Below, one piece after another: positions 37,281 through 46,650 of a stretch of DNA of 64,000 bases. Numbering within the stretch: the first letter of the stretch is position 1; every line of letters starts with the position of its first letter. Under the pieces are notes generated by a model. The model did not search any database and was not told the DNA's origin. It saw only the letters and a list, made by a program, of their open reading frames with translations. The stretch comes from Arthrobacter sp. UNC362MFTsu5.1 (GTDB lineage Bacteria > Actinomycetota > Actinomycetes > Actinomycetales > Micrococcaceae), in the NCBI RefSeq assembly GCF_000685965.1, contig NZ_JMLE01000002.1, forward strand, positions 186,001 to 250,000, in the 5' to 3' direction. Position numbers and translations under genes: made by a program.

Positions 37281-37324
37281 CGTGTGAGCTCCTTGACGTT
37301 GGTGGCCGGTGGGCACAAAGCCAA

Positions 37325-37330
37325 AGTCTA
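37325..37330 (-). promoter_or_regulatory. Candidate 5'-nucleotidase promoter (-10)
   Basis: TAGACT on the minus strand 45 nt upstream of the ATG; TTTTCA is 17 bp further upstream as a weak -35. Confidence 0.45.
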
Positions 37331-37458
37331 GGGCTGCGGGAAGTGCATGAAAAGGAGAGTCCACAATCTTTTTCTGAACTTCACCGGTTGTTGGTGCGGG
37401 GTGGTGCGGGGTGTCCGCGGGGCGGCTGGTGCGGCTGTTGATGCCGCTCCGGACGCAG

Positions 37459-37489
37459 AAAACCCCGCCCACCGGAGTGGACGGGGTTT
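37459..37489 (-). terminator. Terminator after rplL
   Basis: AAACCCCG (37460-37467) with CGGGGTTT (37482-37489), one mismatch, then CCAC/GTGG around the tetraloop CGGA. It lies 18 nt past the rplL stop. Confidence 0.88.
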
Positions 37490-37506
37490 CCGTGAAGCAG
37501 CGTGTG

Positions 37507-37881
37507 TTACTTGAGGGTAACGGTGGCGCCGGCAGCTTCGAGCTGCTCCTTGGCCTTCTCGGCAGCTTCCTTGGTGACGCCTTCGAGGACGGCCTTCGGA
37601 GCGCTGTCAACAACGTCCTTAGCTTCCTTGAGGCCCAGGGAAGTGATGGCGCGAACTTCCTTGATCACTGCGATCTTCTTGTCGCCAGCAGATTCGAGAA
37701 CGACGTCGAATTCGGTCTTCTCTTCAGCTTCTTCAGCAGCACCGGCAGCGGGGCCAGCAACGGCAACAGCAGCAGCGGTAACTTCGAAGGTCTCTTCGAA
37801 GAGCTTGACGAACTCGGAGAGCTCGATGATGGTCAGTTCCTTGAAAGCTTCAATGAGCTCTTCGTTGGTGAGCTTCGCCAT
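37507..37881 (-). CDS. rplL: 50S ribosomal protein L7/L12
   Basis: The multi-copy stalk protein that recruits translation factors. 124 aa: the N-terminal dimerisation helix [20 protein letters not shown], an Ala/Glu hinge at 35-55, and the C-terminal factor-binding domain with [20 protein letters not shown]. It is 78 nt after rplJ. Confidence 0.98.
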   Translation of the reverse strand: MAKLTNEELIEAFKELTIIELSEFVKLFEETFEVTAAAVAVAGPAAGAAEEAEEKTEFDVVLESAGDKKIAVIKEVRAITSLGLKEAKDVVDSAPKAVLEGVTKEAAEKAKEQLEAAGATVTLK

Positions 37882-37959
37882 GGTGTGGCGTCCTTCCTAT
37901 AGGTGGTGCTTGGCGGCCTGGGCCGTAGTCCTCGCACCGGAGTCTGGTCTAAAAGAGAA

Positions 37960-38550
37960 TTAGTTCTCTTCGGTGGCTGCGGCTTCGGCCGGAGCTTCGG
38001 TCTCTGCTGCTTCTGCGGCCGGTGCTTCTTCAGCGGCGGGCGCTTCGGCAGCTGCCGGTGCACCGTTCTCTTCTTCAAGCTTGAGGCGCAGGGCGTCGAT
38101 GATGCGTGCAGCGGCGGCAGCAGGAGCCTTGAGGATCCCTGCAACCTTGGCGAGCTGCAGCTCACGGGACTCGAGTGCTGCCAGGGCAGCAACTTCGCTG
38201 GCGTTCAGGGCCTTGCCCTCGAAGTAACCGGTCTTGATGACCAGCTGCTTGTTGGTCTTGGCAAAATCCGTCAGGCTCTTGGCAGCCGCAACTGCGTCAC
38301 CCTTGATGAACGCGATTGCAGTGGGGCCGGCGAGCTGTCCGTCGAATGCTTCGACACCAGCTTCCTTGGCTGCAATGGCGGTCAGGGTGTTCTTGACGAC
38401 CGAGAACTTGGTGTCCTGGCCGAGAGAAACACGCAGCTGCTTGAGCTGTGCAACAGTGAGCCCACGGTATTCGGTCAGGACAGCGGCGTTCGATTCCTTG
38501 AAATCGTTTGTGATCTCAGCTACTGCTGAAACCTTTGCAGGCGTTGCCAT
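37960..38550 (-). CDS. rplJ: 50S ribosomal protein L10
   Basis: The stalk base that anchors L7/L12 and represses its own mRNA in the known bacterial cases. 196 aa: VLTEYRGLTVAQLKQLRVSL near 20-40 and an L12-binding C-terminal helix. The last ~25 residues are an Ala/Glu repeat tail. It is preceded by a long leader with an attenuator-like hairpin. Confidence 0.98.
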   Translation of the reverse strand: MATPAKVSAVAEITNDFKESNAAVLTEYRGLTVAQLKQLRVSLGQDTKFSVVKNTLTAIAAKEAGVEAFDGQLAGPTAIAFIKGDAVAAAKSLTDFAKTNKQLVIKTGYFEGKALNASEVAALAALESRELQLAKVAGILKAPAAAAARIIDALRLKLEEENGAPAAAEAPAAEEAPAAEAAETEAPAEAAATEEN

Positions 38551-38808
38551 AACCCTCCTTCCGGGGATAGTGCCGGTATTCCGGGTCCCCGCTCAAGGTG
38601 AGCTAAAACTAAAAACGCCCCGCGCAGATGCACGGGGCTTGGCTCAACGCAGTTCTAACCGCGGAGCTTTGCTTCGTTCACCTGCGCCGGCCGCCCTATG
38701 TTCAGGGTCCTTCGTCCGGAAATCCACTGGCTCTCCCGCACACAACTGCAGAATTGAGCGATGCTCAGGAGAGTGGATTTCCAACAACCGACGGTCTTTG
38801 GTAGTTCA
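38551..38808 (-). ncRNA. L10 leader (rplJ mRNA 5' regulatory region)
   Basis: The 258 nt upstream of rplJ carry features of L10-binding leaders: the block AAAGACCGTCGG near the 5' end, and a long stem in which GGAAATCCACT (complement of 38772-38782) pairs with AGTGGATTTCC (complement of 38718-38728), extended by CTCC/GGAG. A terminator-like hairpin with U5 (38611-38638) then precedes the start. The L10 leader class is from recall of Rfam-type descriptions and was not searched. Confidence 0.65.
38611..38638 (-). terminator. Attenuator in the rplJ leader
   Basis: GCCCCG (38617-38622) pairs with CGGGGC (38633-38638), and A5 at 38611-38615 becomes U5. It lies 60 nt before the rplJ start, so some transcripts may stop here. 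Confidence 0.65.
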
Positions 38809-38838
38809 AGCTTACGGGCAAGGCTGCCCGTACTCCAA
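38809..38838 (-). promoter_or_regulatory. Candidate rplJ promoter
   Basis: TTGGAG (38833-38838), 18 bp, TAAGCT (38809-38814) on the minus strand. The spacer is almost filled by a perfect dyad (TACGGGCA/TGCCCGTA, 38813-38832) that could bind a regulator or act as a weak terminator for the GNAT genes. Confidence 0.55.
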
Positions 38839-38848
38839 ATCGGGCGGC

Positions 38849-39973
38849 TCAGCTGCTGCTGGGCCCGAGGTCCGGGAGGTCCTTCTGCCAGATCCCCGTG
38901 ACGCCCGCCGTGGTGAACCCCAGCTGCTGGTTCACCTTGAGCAGGTACCTGTTCTCCGGGGCGTTCCAGGTGTAGATGACCCTGGCATCAGGGAACTGCT
39001 CGGTGAGCCGTTCCATGTTGGCCACCTTAATCAGCAGGCCCAGCTTGTTGCCCCGGTGTTCCTGCATCACCACTGTGTCGTCCTGGAACACCACGTCCTG
39101 CCGCTGCGAAAGGACACTGATGGTGGTCAGCCCCACGAGCATCCCGGTGGCGATGTGTTCGACGGCGGTGACCACCGTGCGCCGTCCCTGCGCAATGGTG
39201 GCCTCTTCCGCTTTCCTGATCATGGCGCCGTCGAACACCATCTGCTCGTCGGTCCTTGACGACGGTTCAGTGTCCTCGCCTGCCTGGTTTTCGAGGGCGG
39301 CCACCGCGTCCAGCCACTGGTCCGGGCACCGGTCCGTCCAGTGATGCAACCGGTAGCGGCCAGCGTTGGCCTGCTCCGCTTCGTCCGACAGTTCCGCGAC
39401 CAGCTTGGTGTCCAGCGGCAGCAGGCACGAGCTGAACTGCTCGATGTGCTGCAGGGTGTAGCCGGTCTTGCGGGCAAACTCCACTTCCCGGCTTCCCATC
39501 GGAACGAAGCCAAGGCCGGAGCCCGGGACCAGCTGGTCATCGACCTCGCTGTTCAATGAGACGCCGGGATGGTTGGTGTCGATCAGGATCGACGTCCGGC
39601 CTTCAGCCCGGGCAAACTGCTCCGCCGCTTCCAGCAACTGGCGTCCCACTCCCTGGCGCTGGAACTCGGGCAGGATGTCCAGCGTGAATTCCGCGAGGTC
39701 CAGGTTATCGGCCAGGGGCAGGGCGATGTCTGCCGTGCCCACGATTTCGCCGTCCACCCTGGCAACGAGGATGATCTGGCGTTCGTAGGGATCGGCAAGT
39801 TCGAGGAGCTTTTCCAGCGGGGTGTAGGCGAGATCGTCACTCCCCCATGTCTGCATCCGGACCTTCCGGCTCACTTCGACGGCGGCCAGGAAATCGGCGC
39901 TGTCGGGCCCGTCGAGGGAATCGGGAATCCAGAGTTGTTCGATCCGTACGTCTTTAACCATAGAGGGCGTCAT
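38849..39973 (-). CDS. Double-GNAT acetyltransferase, third of three paralogues
   Basis: 374 aa with two GNAT folds. The N-terminal one has the acetyl-CoA loop LDILPEFQRQGVGRQLLEAA near residue 110 (Q-x-x-G-x-G/A type). The C-terminal one has a weaker loop RGNKLGLLIKVAN, then ITYTWNAPENRYLLKVN-like VIYTWNAPENRYLLKVNQQL and WQKDL at the end. ATG 39973 overlaps the upstream stop as ATGA. Acetyl acceptor unknown. It is homologous over its length to the two genes upstream. Confidence 0.85.
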   Translation of the reverse strand: MTPSMVKDVRIEQLWIPDSLDGPDSADFLAAVEVSRKVRMQTWGSDDLAYTPLEKLLELADPYERQIILVARVDGEIVGTADIALPLADNLDLAEFTLDILPEFQRQGVGRQLLEAAEQFARAEGRTSILIDTNHPGVSLNSEVDDQLVPGSGLGFVPMGSREVEFARKTGYTLQHIEQFSSCLLPLDTKLVAELSDEAEQANAGRYRLHHWTDRCPDQWLDAVAALENQAGEDTEPSSRTDEQMVFDGAMIRKAEEATIAQGRRTVVTAVEHIATGMLVGLTTISVLSQRQDVVFQDDTVVMQEHRGNKLGLLIKVANMERLTEQFPDARVIYTWNAPENRYLLKVNQQLGFTTAGVTGIWQKDLPDLGPSSS

Positions 39974-41061
39974 TCCAGTCGTTTCTGCCACTCACCTTCA
40001 AAGCCGGCGGGCTTGAATCCAAGCGAAATATTAATCGCCAGCATATGCCGGTTTTCGCTGGCGTTCCATGTAATGACCGACTCCGCAGCCGGGCACGCCT
40101 CCAGGGCGAGCCTGATATTGGCGATCTTGGCCAGCATTCCCAGCCGGCGGCCGCGGTGCGGTGCCGCGACCAGCGTGTCTTCCTGGATCAGAACGCGGGG
40201 CCGCTCCGGACGGTAGCTCAGCACCGTAAAGGCTGCCAGGTCTCCTGTCCCCGAGTGCTGGACCGCGGCCACCAGCGCCACCACACCGCTGCGCTCCCAG
40301 CCTTGTTCCTCAACGCGCACCCTCGCCGCGTCCCAGTCTTCGACCTCGGCTTCCAGCCCGGCGGTCGGCACGTCCGCGCTCATCCTCCGTTTCAGGGCGG
40401 CGTAGGCATCCACGAGGGATTCCGGGCAGCTGCCCTGCCACGCCACCACCCGGTAGCCGTCCGCGTGCTTCCTGGCGTCGGCTTCCAGTCCGTCCAGCAG
40501 CTCCGGGTCCACAGGCAGCCGCAGCCTGCCGGACCTTTCCACCTGCTCCAGTTCATAACCGGAGGCCAGGGCGAAGCACGTTGAGGCAAGGTTCAGCGGA
40601 ACACCGCCGCTCCCGGATTTCGCCGGGAGTTCTTCCGTGCCCGGCTGCTGCTCCTGGACGGGCTCCTCGCAGTAGCCTTCGAATACCCTGCGTCCGCGGC
40701 TGTGGGCCGCTTCCTCTGCAACCGCGAGCAGCCGCCTGCCAATCCCCCGCCGCCGATACGGGGCAGCAACCAGCACGTCGATCCAGGCCACTGACATGTT
40801 CTCCTTGAGCGGCAGCACCACCGCACAGGTACCCACCGGGACGCCATCCAGCCTTGCCAGGAACTGCAGGCGTTCCTCGTAATCGGTTCCGCGCCAATAT
40901 TCCTGGTCTTCCCGGAGTGTGGATCCGCGGTCCAGGTTTCCCCACTTGGCCAGATGGTGCCCGTCGCGGAGCGCACGGCACGCCAGGAGGCTGGCGGCCC
41001 GTTCCGTCCCTTCGTCCCCGGGCTGCGGGATGGCGACGGCGGTGATCGCCAGGCCGGTCAC
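39970..41061 (-). CDS. Double-GNAT acetyltransferase, second of three paralogues
   Basis: 363 aa from GTG 41061, which overlaps the upstream stop as GTGA and gives exactly the length of its neighbour; ATG 41076 is the alternative (five more residues). The N-terminal acetyl-CoA loop is VLVAAPYRRRGIGRRLLAVA and the C-terminal loop is AAPHRGRRLGMLAKIAN. The terminal motif ITWNASENRHMLAINISLG, then EWQKRLE, is shared with both paralogues. No signal peptide, so cytosolic; substrate unknown. Confidence 0.85.
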   Translation of the reverse strand: MTGLAITAVAIPQPGDEGTERAASLLACRALRDGHHLAKWGNLDRGSTLREDQEYWRGTDYEERLQFLARLDGVPVGTCAVVLPLKENMSVAWIDVLVAAPYRRRGIGRRLLAVAEEAAHSRGRRVFEGYCEEPVQEQQPGTEELPAKSGSGGVPLNLASTCFALASGYELEQVERSGRLRLPVDPELLDGLEADARKHADGYRVVAWQGSCPESLVDAYAALKRRMSADVPTAGLEAEVEDWDAARVRVEEQGWERSGVVALVAAVQHSGTGDLAAFTVLSYRPERPRVLIQEDTLVAAPHRGRRLGMLAKIANIRLALEACPAAESVITWNASENRHMLAINISLGFKPAGFEGEWQKRLE

Positions 41062-42149
41062 GGCGTCTTCTGCCATTCACCGTCGTACCCCGCGGGACGG
41101 AAGCCGAGCGCCACGTTGATGGAGAGCATGTGGTCGTTTTCGGCGGCGTTGAACGTAATGATTCGCTCCACCTCCGGATAACCGGCCAGCAGCCGGCGGA
41201 TGTTGAGGATCTTGACCAGCATTCCCAGGCGGTGCCCCCGGTGATGGCGGGCCACGAGGGTATCGTCCTGGTTGGCCAGCCACGGCTTCCCGTCTGACAC
41301 CTGAAGGACGGTGTACGCGGCCAGTTCCCCGGTCGAACGGTGCCGGGCGGCTGCCACCAGGGAGTTCAGGCCGGCCTTCTTCCACGTTTTCTCCACGTGC
41401 CGGACCCGGGTCACGTCCCAGGTTTCCTCGTCGTAGTTGAGGCCACCCGCGGGCGTGTCCGTACTCATGCGGGACATCAGGACTGCGAGTTGTTCCGCAT
41501 GTTCCTCAGGGCAACGGTCCGTCCAATGCAGCAACTCGTACTGCTGCGCCGCCTTTTTCCCCGCTTCGCTTTCCAGTGCAGAAAGCTTGCTGTCCGCCGT
41601 GGGGAGGGACAGGGCGCTGAAGCGCTCCACCTGTTCCAGCCGGTAGCCGGCCTGCAGGGCGAAACGCACACCGTCCGCGTCTGCGGGCACTCCGCCCGTT
41701 CCCGTTGCCGGCCGGAGCAGCCCGGACCCGTCGGCGTCGAAGTCTGCCGGGTGCTCCGTGAATGTCTGAAGTATGGTGCGCCCGTGCAATGCTGCCAGCT
41801 GCTCGGCGTGGCCCAGCAGCGCCAGGCCGATCCCCCGGCCCCGGAACTCCTTCAGCACAGTCACGTGCAGGAGTGCGGTCTGGAGGTTTTCCTGGACCCC
41901 CATGCGGATCCAGGACCTCGCAACCATCCGACCGCGCAGCCGCACGAAGAAGAGCCTCACCTGTGCGTAGGGGCTGTCCCGCCAATAATGAAGCCTCGTG
42001 GCCAACGGTGCCAGGCGGTCCGCGTTACCCCAGGTTTCGAGCACCAGGGCATCGCTGAGCGCTCCGAACTCCAGGAACTCGCCGGCCTCCGGGGAATCGA
42101 TTGCGTCGGGCAGGACAAGGGGTTCGATGACGTAAGCCGCTGCATTCAC
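41058..42149 (-). CDS. Double-GNAT acetyltransferase, first of three paralogues
   Basis: 363 aa from GTG 42149. Its N-terminal loop is VLKEFRGRGIGLALLGHAEQ and its C-terminal loop is VARHHRGHRLGMLVKILNIR; it ends ITFNAAENDHMLSINVALG then EWQKTP. No ribosome-binding site precedes the GTG. Instead a promoter with a 17-bp spacer ends seven bases upstream, so translation probably starts on a leaderless mRNA. It is the promoter-proximal gene of the trio. The two-domain layout resembles that of mycothiol synthase, but the gene is distinct from mshD at 60656. Confidence 0.85.
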   Translation of the reverse strand: MNAAAYVIEPLVLPDAIDSPEAGEFLEFGALSDALVLETWGNADRLAPLATRLHYWRDSPYAQVRLFFVRLRGRMVARSWIRMGVQENLQTALLHVTVLKEFRGRGIGLALLGHAEQLAALHGRTILQTFTEHPADFDADGSGLLRPATGTGGVPADADGVRFALQAGYRLEQVERFSALSLPTADSKLSALESEAGKKAAQQYELLHWTDRCPEEHAEQLAVLMSRMSTDTPAGGLNYDEETWDVTRVRHVEKTWKKAGLNSLVAAARHRSTGELAAYTVLQVSDGKPWLANQDDTLVARHHRGHRLGMLVKILNIRRLLAGYPEVERIITFNAAENDHMLSINVALGFRPAGYDGEWQKTP

Positions 42150-42155
42150 GGGGAC

Positions 42156-42184
42156 AGCCTAACCGGGGGCGGACTCTCAGCCAA
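42156..42184 (-). promoter_or_regulatory. Leaderless promoter of the GNAT trio
   Basis: TTGGCT (42179-42184), exactly 17 bp, TAGGCT (42156-42161) on the minus strand, followed by six bases and then the GTG start. The predicted transcript start coincides with the start codon. Confidence 0.7.
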
Positions 42185-42221
42185 CGGACGCTCCGCCAGG
42201 GGAATGGAGGCGGAGACGCAG

Positions 42222-42253
42222 AAAGACCGCCCCGCAACTGCGGGACGGTCTTT
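42222..42253 (-). terminator. Terminator after rplA
   Basis: AAAGACCG (42222-42229) with CGGTCTTT (42246-42253), one mismatch, then CCCGC/GCGGG around AACT. It lies 19 nt past the rplA stop; the transcript ends in UCUUUCU. Confidence 0.88.
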
Positions 42254-42272
42254 CATGCGGAACTGCTGAGGA

Positions 42273-42980
42273 TTAGACCTCGGTCAGGACCTTGGTGACG
42301 TTGGGGTCAACGGAGATGCCCGGGCCGAACGTGGTAGCCACGGTGGCCTTCTGGATGTAGCGGCCCTTGGAAGCGGACGGCTTCAGGCGAAGGACCTCTT
42401 CCAGTGCTGCTGCGTAGTTCTCGGCCAGCTTGACGGCGTCAAAGGAAACCTTGCCGATGATGAAGTGCAGGTTGGAGTGCTTGTCGACGCGGAAGTCGAT
42501 CTTGCCGCCCTTGATGTCGTTGACAGCCTTGGTGACGTCGGGGGTCACGGTGCCGGTCTTCGGGTTCGGCATCAGGTTACGCGGACCCAGGACCTTACCG
42601 AGGCGGCCAACCTTGCCCATGAGGTCGGGGGTGGCGACGGCGGCGTCGAAGTCGGTCCAGCCGGCTGCGATCTTTTCGATCAGGTCATCGGAACCAACGA
42701 AGTCGGCGCCGGCAGCGATTGCTGCTTCTGCCTTGTCGCCCGTTGCGAAGACGAGGACGCGGGCGACCTTACCGGTGCCGTGCGGCAGGTTGACCGTGCC
42801 GCGGACCATCTGGTCGGCCTTGCGAGGGTCTACGCCCAGGCGGAAAGCGACCTCAACGGTGGCGTCGAACTTGGACGGGTTGGTGTCCTTGGCGAGCGTC
42901 ACTGCCTCGAACGGCGCGTAGAACTTCTCCGCGTCGATCTTGGCGGCGGCTGCCTCATATGCTTTGCTGCGCTTTGCCAT
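42273..42980 (-). CDS. rplA: 50S ribosomal protein L1
   Basis: L1 stalk protein that helps E-site tRNA leave; in E. coli it represses the L11-L1 mRNA. 235 aa from ATG 42980 with AAGGAG upstream (the frame is open to 43079, non-homologous). Signatures: [20 protein letters not shown], then [14 protein letters not shown] 197-nt spacer separates it from rplK. Confidence 0.98.
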   Translation of the reverse strand: MAKRSKAYEAAAAKIDAEKFYAPFEAVTLAKDTNPSKFDATVEVAFRLGVDPRKADQMVRGTVNLPHGTGKVARVLVFATGDKAEAAIAAGADFVGSDDLIEKIAAGWTDFDAAVATPDLMGKVGRLGKVLGPRNLMPNPKTGTVTPDVTKAVNDIKGGKIDFRVDKHSNLHFIIGKVSFDAVKLAENYAAALEEVLRLKPSASKGRYIQKATVATTFGPGISVDPNVTKVLTEV

Positions 42981-43177
42981 GCTGCTTATTCTCCTTGTGC
43001 AGTTGTGGTCTGCGGACCGCGCTGGGCCCTGCCACAGTTGGAATCCCGAAACGGTTTGTCCGGACCGGATGTCCAACATTTCTATGTTTAGGTGGTGCCG
43101 GTTGCCCGGCGGTGCTGTCCGCCGTCGTCCTCGGTTTCTTACGGTCCGAGTGCCGACGCCGCATCAGCGGTGGGGAA

Positions 43178-43609
43178 TTAACCCTCGACGGTGATACCCA
43201 TGGAGCGGGCGGTGCCGGCGATGATCTTCGCTGCGCCTTCGAGGCTGGTGGCGTTGAGGTCTTCCATCTTGGTGGAAGCGATCTCGTTGACCTGGGCCTG
43301 GGTCAGCTTGGCAACCTTGACGGTGTGCGGGGTAGCTGAACCCTTGGCGACGCCTGCAGCCTTTTTGATGAGCTCTGCAGCCGGCGGGGTCTTGGTGATG
43401 AACGTGAACGAGCGGTCTTCGTAGACCGTGATTTCAACAGGAATAACGTTGCCGCGCTGGGCTTCCGTCGCAGCGTTGTACGCCTTGCAGAATTCCATGA
43501 TGTTGACACCGTGCTGGCCAAGCGCAGGACCGATCGGCGGGGCCGGGTTAGCGGCACCTGCCTGGATCTGCAGCTTGATGAGGCCGGTGACCTTCTTCTT
43601 GGGAGCCAA
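43178..43609 (-). CDS. rplK: 50S ribosomal protein L11
   Basis: GTPase-associated centre protein, needed for thiostrepton action and, in many bacteria, RelA activation. 143 aa. The proline-rich N-terminal hinge [20 protein letters not shown] and the C-terminal [16 protein letters not shown] are intact. The start is TTG 43609 with AAGGACC upstream. Confidence 0.97.
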
Positions 43610-43742
43610 TGTAGGGTCCTTCTCTCAATTTCGTCCTGGGACACAGGAGCGTGCCTCAGGTTGGTGGCCGCCATGGCGAGGCGACCGGCCGCTACATGGC
43701 TGCTAAGCGGGCAGCCCTGAAGCGAATTCTGGTGGGGTGTTG

Positions 43743-44597
43743 CTAGATCTTGGTGACCTGGTTGAACGCCAGGGTGACCGGGGTCTCGCGCTCGAAGATG
43801 GAGACCAGCACCACGAGGGTCTGCGAATCGATCTTGATCTCGGAGATCGTGGCGGGGAGGGTCTCGAAGGGACCTTCCTTGACGATGACGGACTCGCCGA
43901 CTTCGAAGTCGACGTCCACGGGAGCGGCGGCGTGCTTGACCGGCTTGCCCTTCTCGGCCTGCTCTTCTTCGAAGACGGGGGCGAGCATGGAGAAGACCTC
44001 ATCGAGCCGCAGCGGGACCGGGTTGTGGGCGTTGCCCACGAAGCCGGTGACGCCGGGGGTGTGCCGGACGGCGCCCCAGGAAGCGTCGGTCAGGTCCATG
44101 CGGACCAAAACGTAGCCGGGGATGCGGACGCGGTTGATGACCTTGCGCTGAGCGTTCTTGATCTCAACGACTTCTTCCATCGGGACCTGGATTTCGAAGA
44201 TGTAATCTTCCATGTCCAAAGTCTGGATGCGGGTCTCAAGGTTGGCCTTGACGCGGTTTTCGTAACCCGCGTAGGAGTGGATGACGTACCAGTCGCCTTC
44301 CTGGCGGCGCAGCTTGGCCTTGAATTCCTCGGCCGGATCAACCTCAGCCTTGGCGGCCGCGGCGGCCAGGGCGTCAGCCTCATCGTCCTCGGAGCCGGCT
44401 TCGGCGTCGTCAGAGTCTTCGTCCGTTTCGGCGTCGTCAGCATCAGCGTCAGCGTCGGCCTCAGAGGAATCGTCGATGGAATCGGGCGCAGCAGACTCAA
44501 CCTCTGACTCTTCCCCGGCTACCGCCGCGGCGTCTGTTGTGCTGTCCGTGGACCCATCCAGCTCAGTCTCAGTTACCTCGAGCTCCTGCTCAGACAC
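43743..44597 (-). CDS. nusG: Transcription termination/antitermination factor NusG
   Basis: 284 aa from GTG 44597 with AGGAG upstream; the ATG at 44627 lacks one. About 100 N-terminal residues are an acidic low-complexity extension ([20 protein letters not shown]). The NusG domain follows ([19 protein letters not shown]), with [12 protein letters not shown], then the KOW domain [18 protein letters not shown]. Couples RNA polymerase to Rho and to the ribosome in known systems. Confidence 0.97.
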   Translation of the reverse strand: MSEQELEVTETELDGSTDSTTDAAAVAGEESEVESAAPDSIDDSSEADADADADDAETDEDSDDAEAGSEDDEADALAAAAAKAEVDPAEEFKAKLRRQEGDWYVIHSYAGYENRVKANLETRIQTLDMEDYIFEIQVPMEEVVEIKNAQRKVINRVRIPGYVLVRMDLTDASWGAVRHTPGVTGFVGNAHNPVPLRLDEVFSMLAPVFEEEQAEKGKPVKHAAAPVDVDFEVGESVIVKEGPFETLPATISEIKIDSQTLVVLVSIFERETPVTLAFNQVTKI

Positions 44598-44712
44598 TTG
44601 GTCTCCTGCTTCCTCATTGCCTAACATGCCTATTTAAATGGCTCAATTCCGCACACCCCGTGAATGCTTCCGGATTCCCGGAGCATTCCACGCAGTCTGC
44701 GGACGGATCGCC

Positions 44713-44997
44713 TTAGCGGTCCGCGGGGCCTGTGCCGCCGAAGACCCAGCTCACTCCGGTCCCGAAAGCCAAGTCCAGGACGGTAACAATGAGCATCATG
44801 ATGATCACGAACACCAGCACCACGAGCGTGTAATTGATCAGTTCCTTGCGGGTGGGTGCTACGACCTTCTTCAGTTCGCCGATGACCTGGCGGACGAAGA
44901 GTGCGATGCGAGCGAAGAAGCCGGCCTTGGCGGCATTCTTGGCGGGGCGGCCCTTGGAGCTGCTTGCAGCCGTTTCGGTCACCTGGTCCTCACTCAT
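44713..44997 (-). CDS. secE: Protein translocase subunit SecE
   Basis: Short actinobacterial SecE, 94 aa. One membrane segment (YTLVVLVFVIIMMLIVTVLD, about 58-77) follows the amphipathic helix and conserved VRQVIGELKKVVAPTRKEL. The N-terminus is a polar tail. Start ATG 44997 is chosen; a GTG 12 bases downstream has a comparable ribosome-binding site. It sits between tRNA-Trp and nusG as usual. Confidence 0.95.
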   Translation of the reverse strand: MSEDQVTETAASSSKGRPAKNAAKAGFFARIALFVRQVIGELKKVVAPTRKELINYTLVVLVFVIIMMLIVTVLDLAFGTGVSWVFGGTGPADR

Positions 44998-45078
44998 CCT
45001 CGCAAATGTCGGATACCCGGCTCTGAACTGAACCATGGTTGCTGCGCTGGCTCCGGCTAACCGCCGGAACCGCTTGCG

Positions 45079-45151
45079 CAGGGCAGACAGGACTCGAACC
45101 TGCAACCTGCGGTTTTGGAGACCGCTGCGCTACCAATTGCGCCACTACCCT
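45079..45151 (-). tRNA. tRNA-Trp (anticodon CCA)
   Basis: 73-nt cloverleaf on the minus strand: acceptor AGGGTAG pairs with CTGCCCT, D arm GCGC/GCGC, anticodon stem GCGGT/ACCGC with loop CTCCAAA, T arm with GGTTCGAGTCC. The discriminator is G and CCA is not encoded. It lies directly upstream of secE. Confidence 0.95.
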
Positions 45152-45234
45152 ATGGATCGAAAACCAATCACACCACACTTCCCGCAAACTTCACGGGGCG
45201 CAGGCCATCATCGTGTTTTCAACACCGGAGAACT

Positions 45235-45264
45235 AGTCTACGCAACAACTGCGCTTACGTCGAA
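45235..45264 (-). promoter_or_regulatory. Candidate tRNA-Trp/secE promoter
   Basis: TTCGAC (45259-45264), 18 bp, TAGACT (45235-45240) on the minus strand, 83 nt before the tRNA. The aminotransferase promoter must lie in the same divergent gap. Confidence 0.55.
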
Positions 45265-45426
45265 CCAGCCTCATTTCGGACCTTCTTCGCGGCTGCCAGG
45301 GCCTGCCGACCGGGACACGGTCACATTCCTGGCCGTCACGGTGAACGATCCGCTGAACAGCATAGAGTAGATCTCGTCGAATCCCACAACCAGCCATCGA
45401 GCTGCAAGCGAAGAATGGACCCTGCC

Positions 45427-46644
45427 ATGCCTGCCGCCCGCGTTTCCCAACGCATTTCCGCTATCGCCGAATCCGCCACCCTGGCCGTTGATGCCAAGGC
45501 CAAGGCACTCAAGGCAGCCGGACGGCCGGTCATCGGCTTCGGCGCCGGGGAACCCGACTTCCCGACCCCCGGTTACATCGTTCAGGCCGCCATCGACGCC
45601 GCCAGCCAGCCGAAGTACCACCGCTACTCCCCCGCCGGCGGGCTCCCGGAACTCAAGCAGGCCATTGCGGACAAGACCTTGCGGGATTCCGGCTACAAGG
45701 CCGAGGCGTCACAGGTCCTGGTTACCAACGGCGGCAAGCAGGCCGTGTACAACACCTTCGCCACGCTGGTCGATCCGGGCGATGAGGTCATTGTTCCCAC
45801 GCCGTTCTGGACCACGTACCCGGAAGCCATCCGGCTGGCCGGCGGCGTGCCCGTGGAGGTCTTCGCGGGCCCGGAACAGGACTACCTCGTTACCGTGGAG
45901 CAGCTCGAAGCCGCCCTGACCGAGCGCACCAAGATCCTGCTGTTCGTGTCGCCGTCGAACCCCACCGGCTCGGTGTACTCGCCGGAGCAGGTCCGCGAAA
46001 TCGGATTGTGGGCGGCCTCCAAGGGGCTGTGGGTGGTCACCGACGAAATCTACGAACACCTCACCTACGACGGCGTTCCCTTCACGTCCATTGCAACGGC
46101 CGTTCCGGAACTCGGCGACAAGGTGGTCATCCTCAACGGGGTGGCCAAGACCTACGCCATGACCGGCTGGCGCGTGGGGTGGATGATCGGCCCGGCGGAC
46201 GTCATCAAGGCGGCCACCAACCTGCAGTCGCACGCCACCTCGAATGTGTCCAACATCCCGCAGGTTGCTGCCCTCGCGGCCGTCTCCGGGCCGCTCACCG
46301 CGGTTGACGAGATGAAGGTGGCCTTCGACCGCCGCCGGAAGGCGATTGTCGCCGGCCTGAACGCCATTGACGGGGTGGAATGCCCGACGCCGAAGGGCGC
46401 CTTCTACGTCTACGCGGACGTCCGCGGCCTGCTGGGCAAGGAATTCGAGACGGCGAACGGGACCGCCCGCCCGCAGACTTCCGCCGAGCTGGCTGCACTC
46501 ATCCTGGACGAGGTTGAGGTTGCGGTCGTACCGGGCGAGGCGTTCGGTCCCTCGGGCTACCTGCGCCTCTCCTACGCACTGGGCGACGACGACCTCGCCA
46601 CGGGTGTGGCACGGCTTCAGGCCTTCCTCGGCAAGGCCAAGTAG
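45427..46644 (+). CDS. Pyridoxal phosphate-dependent aminotransferase (aspartate aminotransferase type)
   Basis: 405 aa, fold type I class I. The Schiff-base lysine is Lys241 in [15 protein letters not shown]; other marks are [10 protein letters not shown] near 39-48, the [10 protein letters not shown] cofactor segment and VTDEIYEHL with the conserved Asp. Probable reaction: aspartate + 2-oxoglutarate to oxaloacetate + glutamate. Start ATG 45427 is the family-like start; ATG 45415 adds four residues. Single gene. Confidence 0.92.
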   Translation: MPAARVSQRISAIAESATLAVDAKAKALKAAGRPVIGFGAGEPDFPTPGYIVQAAIDAASQPKYHRYSPAGGLPELKQAIADKTLRDSGYKAEASQVLVTNGGKQAVYNTFATLVDPGDEVIVPTPFWTTYPEAIRLAGGVPVEVFAGPEQDYLVTVEQLEAALTERTKILLFVSPSNPTGSVYSPEQVREIGLWAASKGLWVVTDEIYEHLTYDGVPFTSIATAVPELGDKVVILNGVAKTYAMTGWRVGWMIGPADVIKAATNLQSHATSNVSNIPQVAALAAVSGPLTAVDEMKVAFDRRRKAIVAGLNAIDGVECPTPKGAFYVYADVRGLLGKEFETANGTARPQTSAELAALILDEVEVAVVPGEAFGPSGYLRLSYALGDDDLATGVARLQAFLGKAK

Positions 46645-46650
46645 GGCCCC

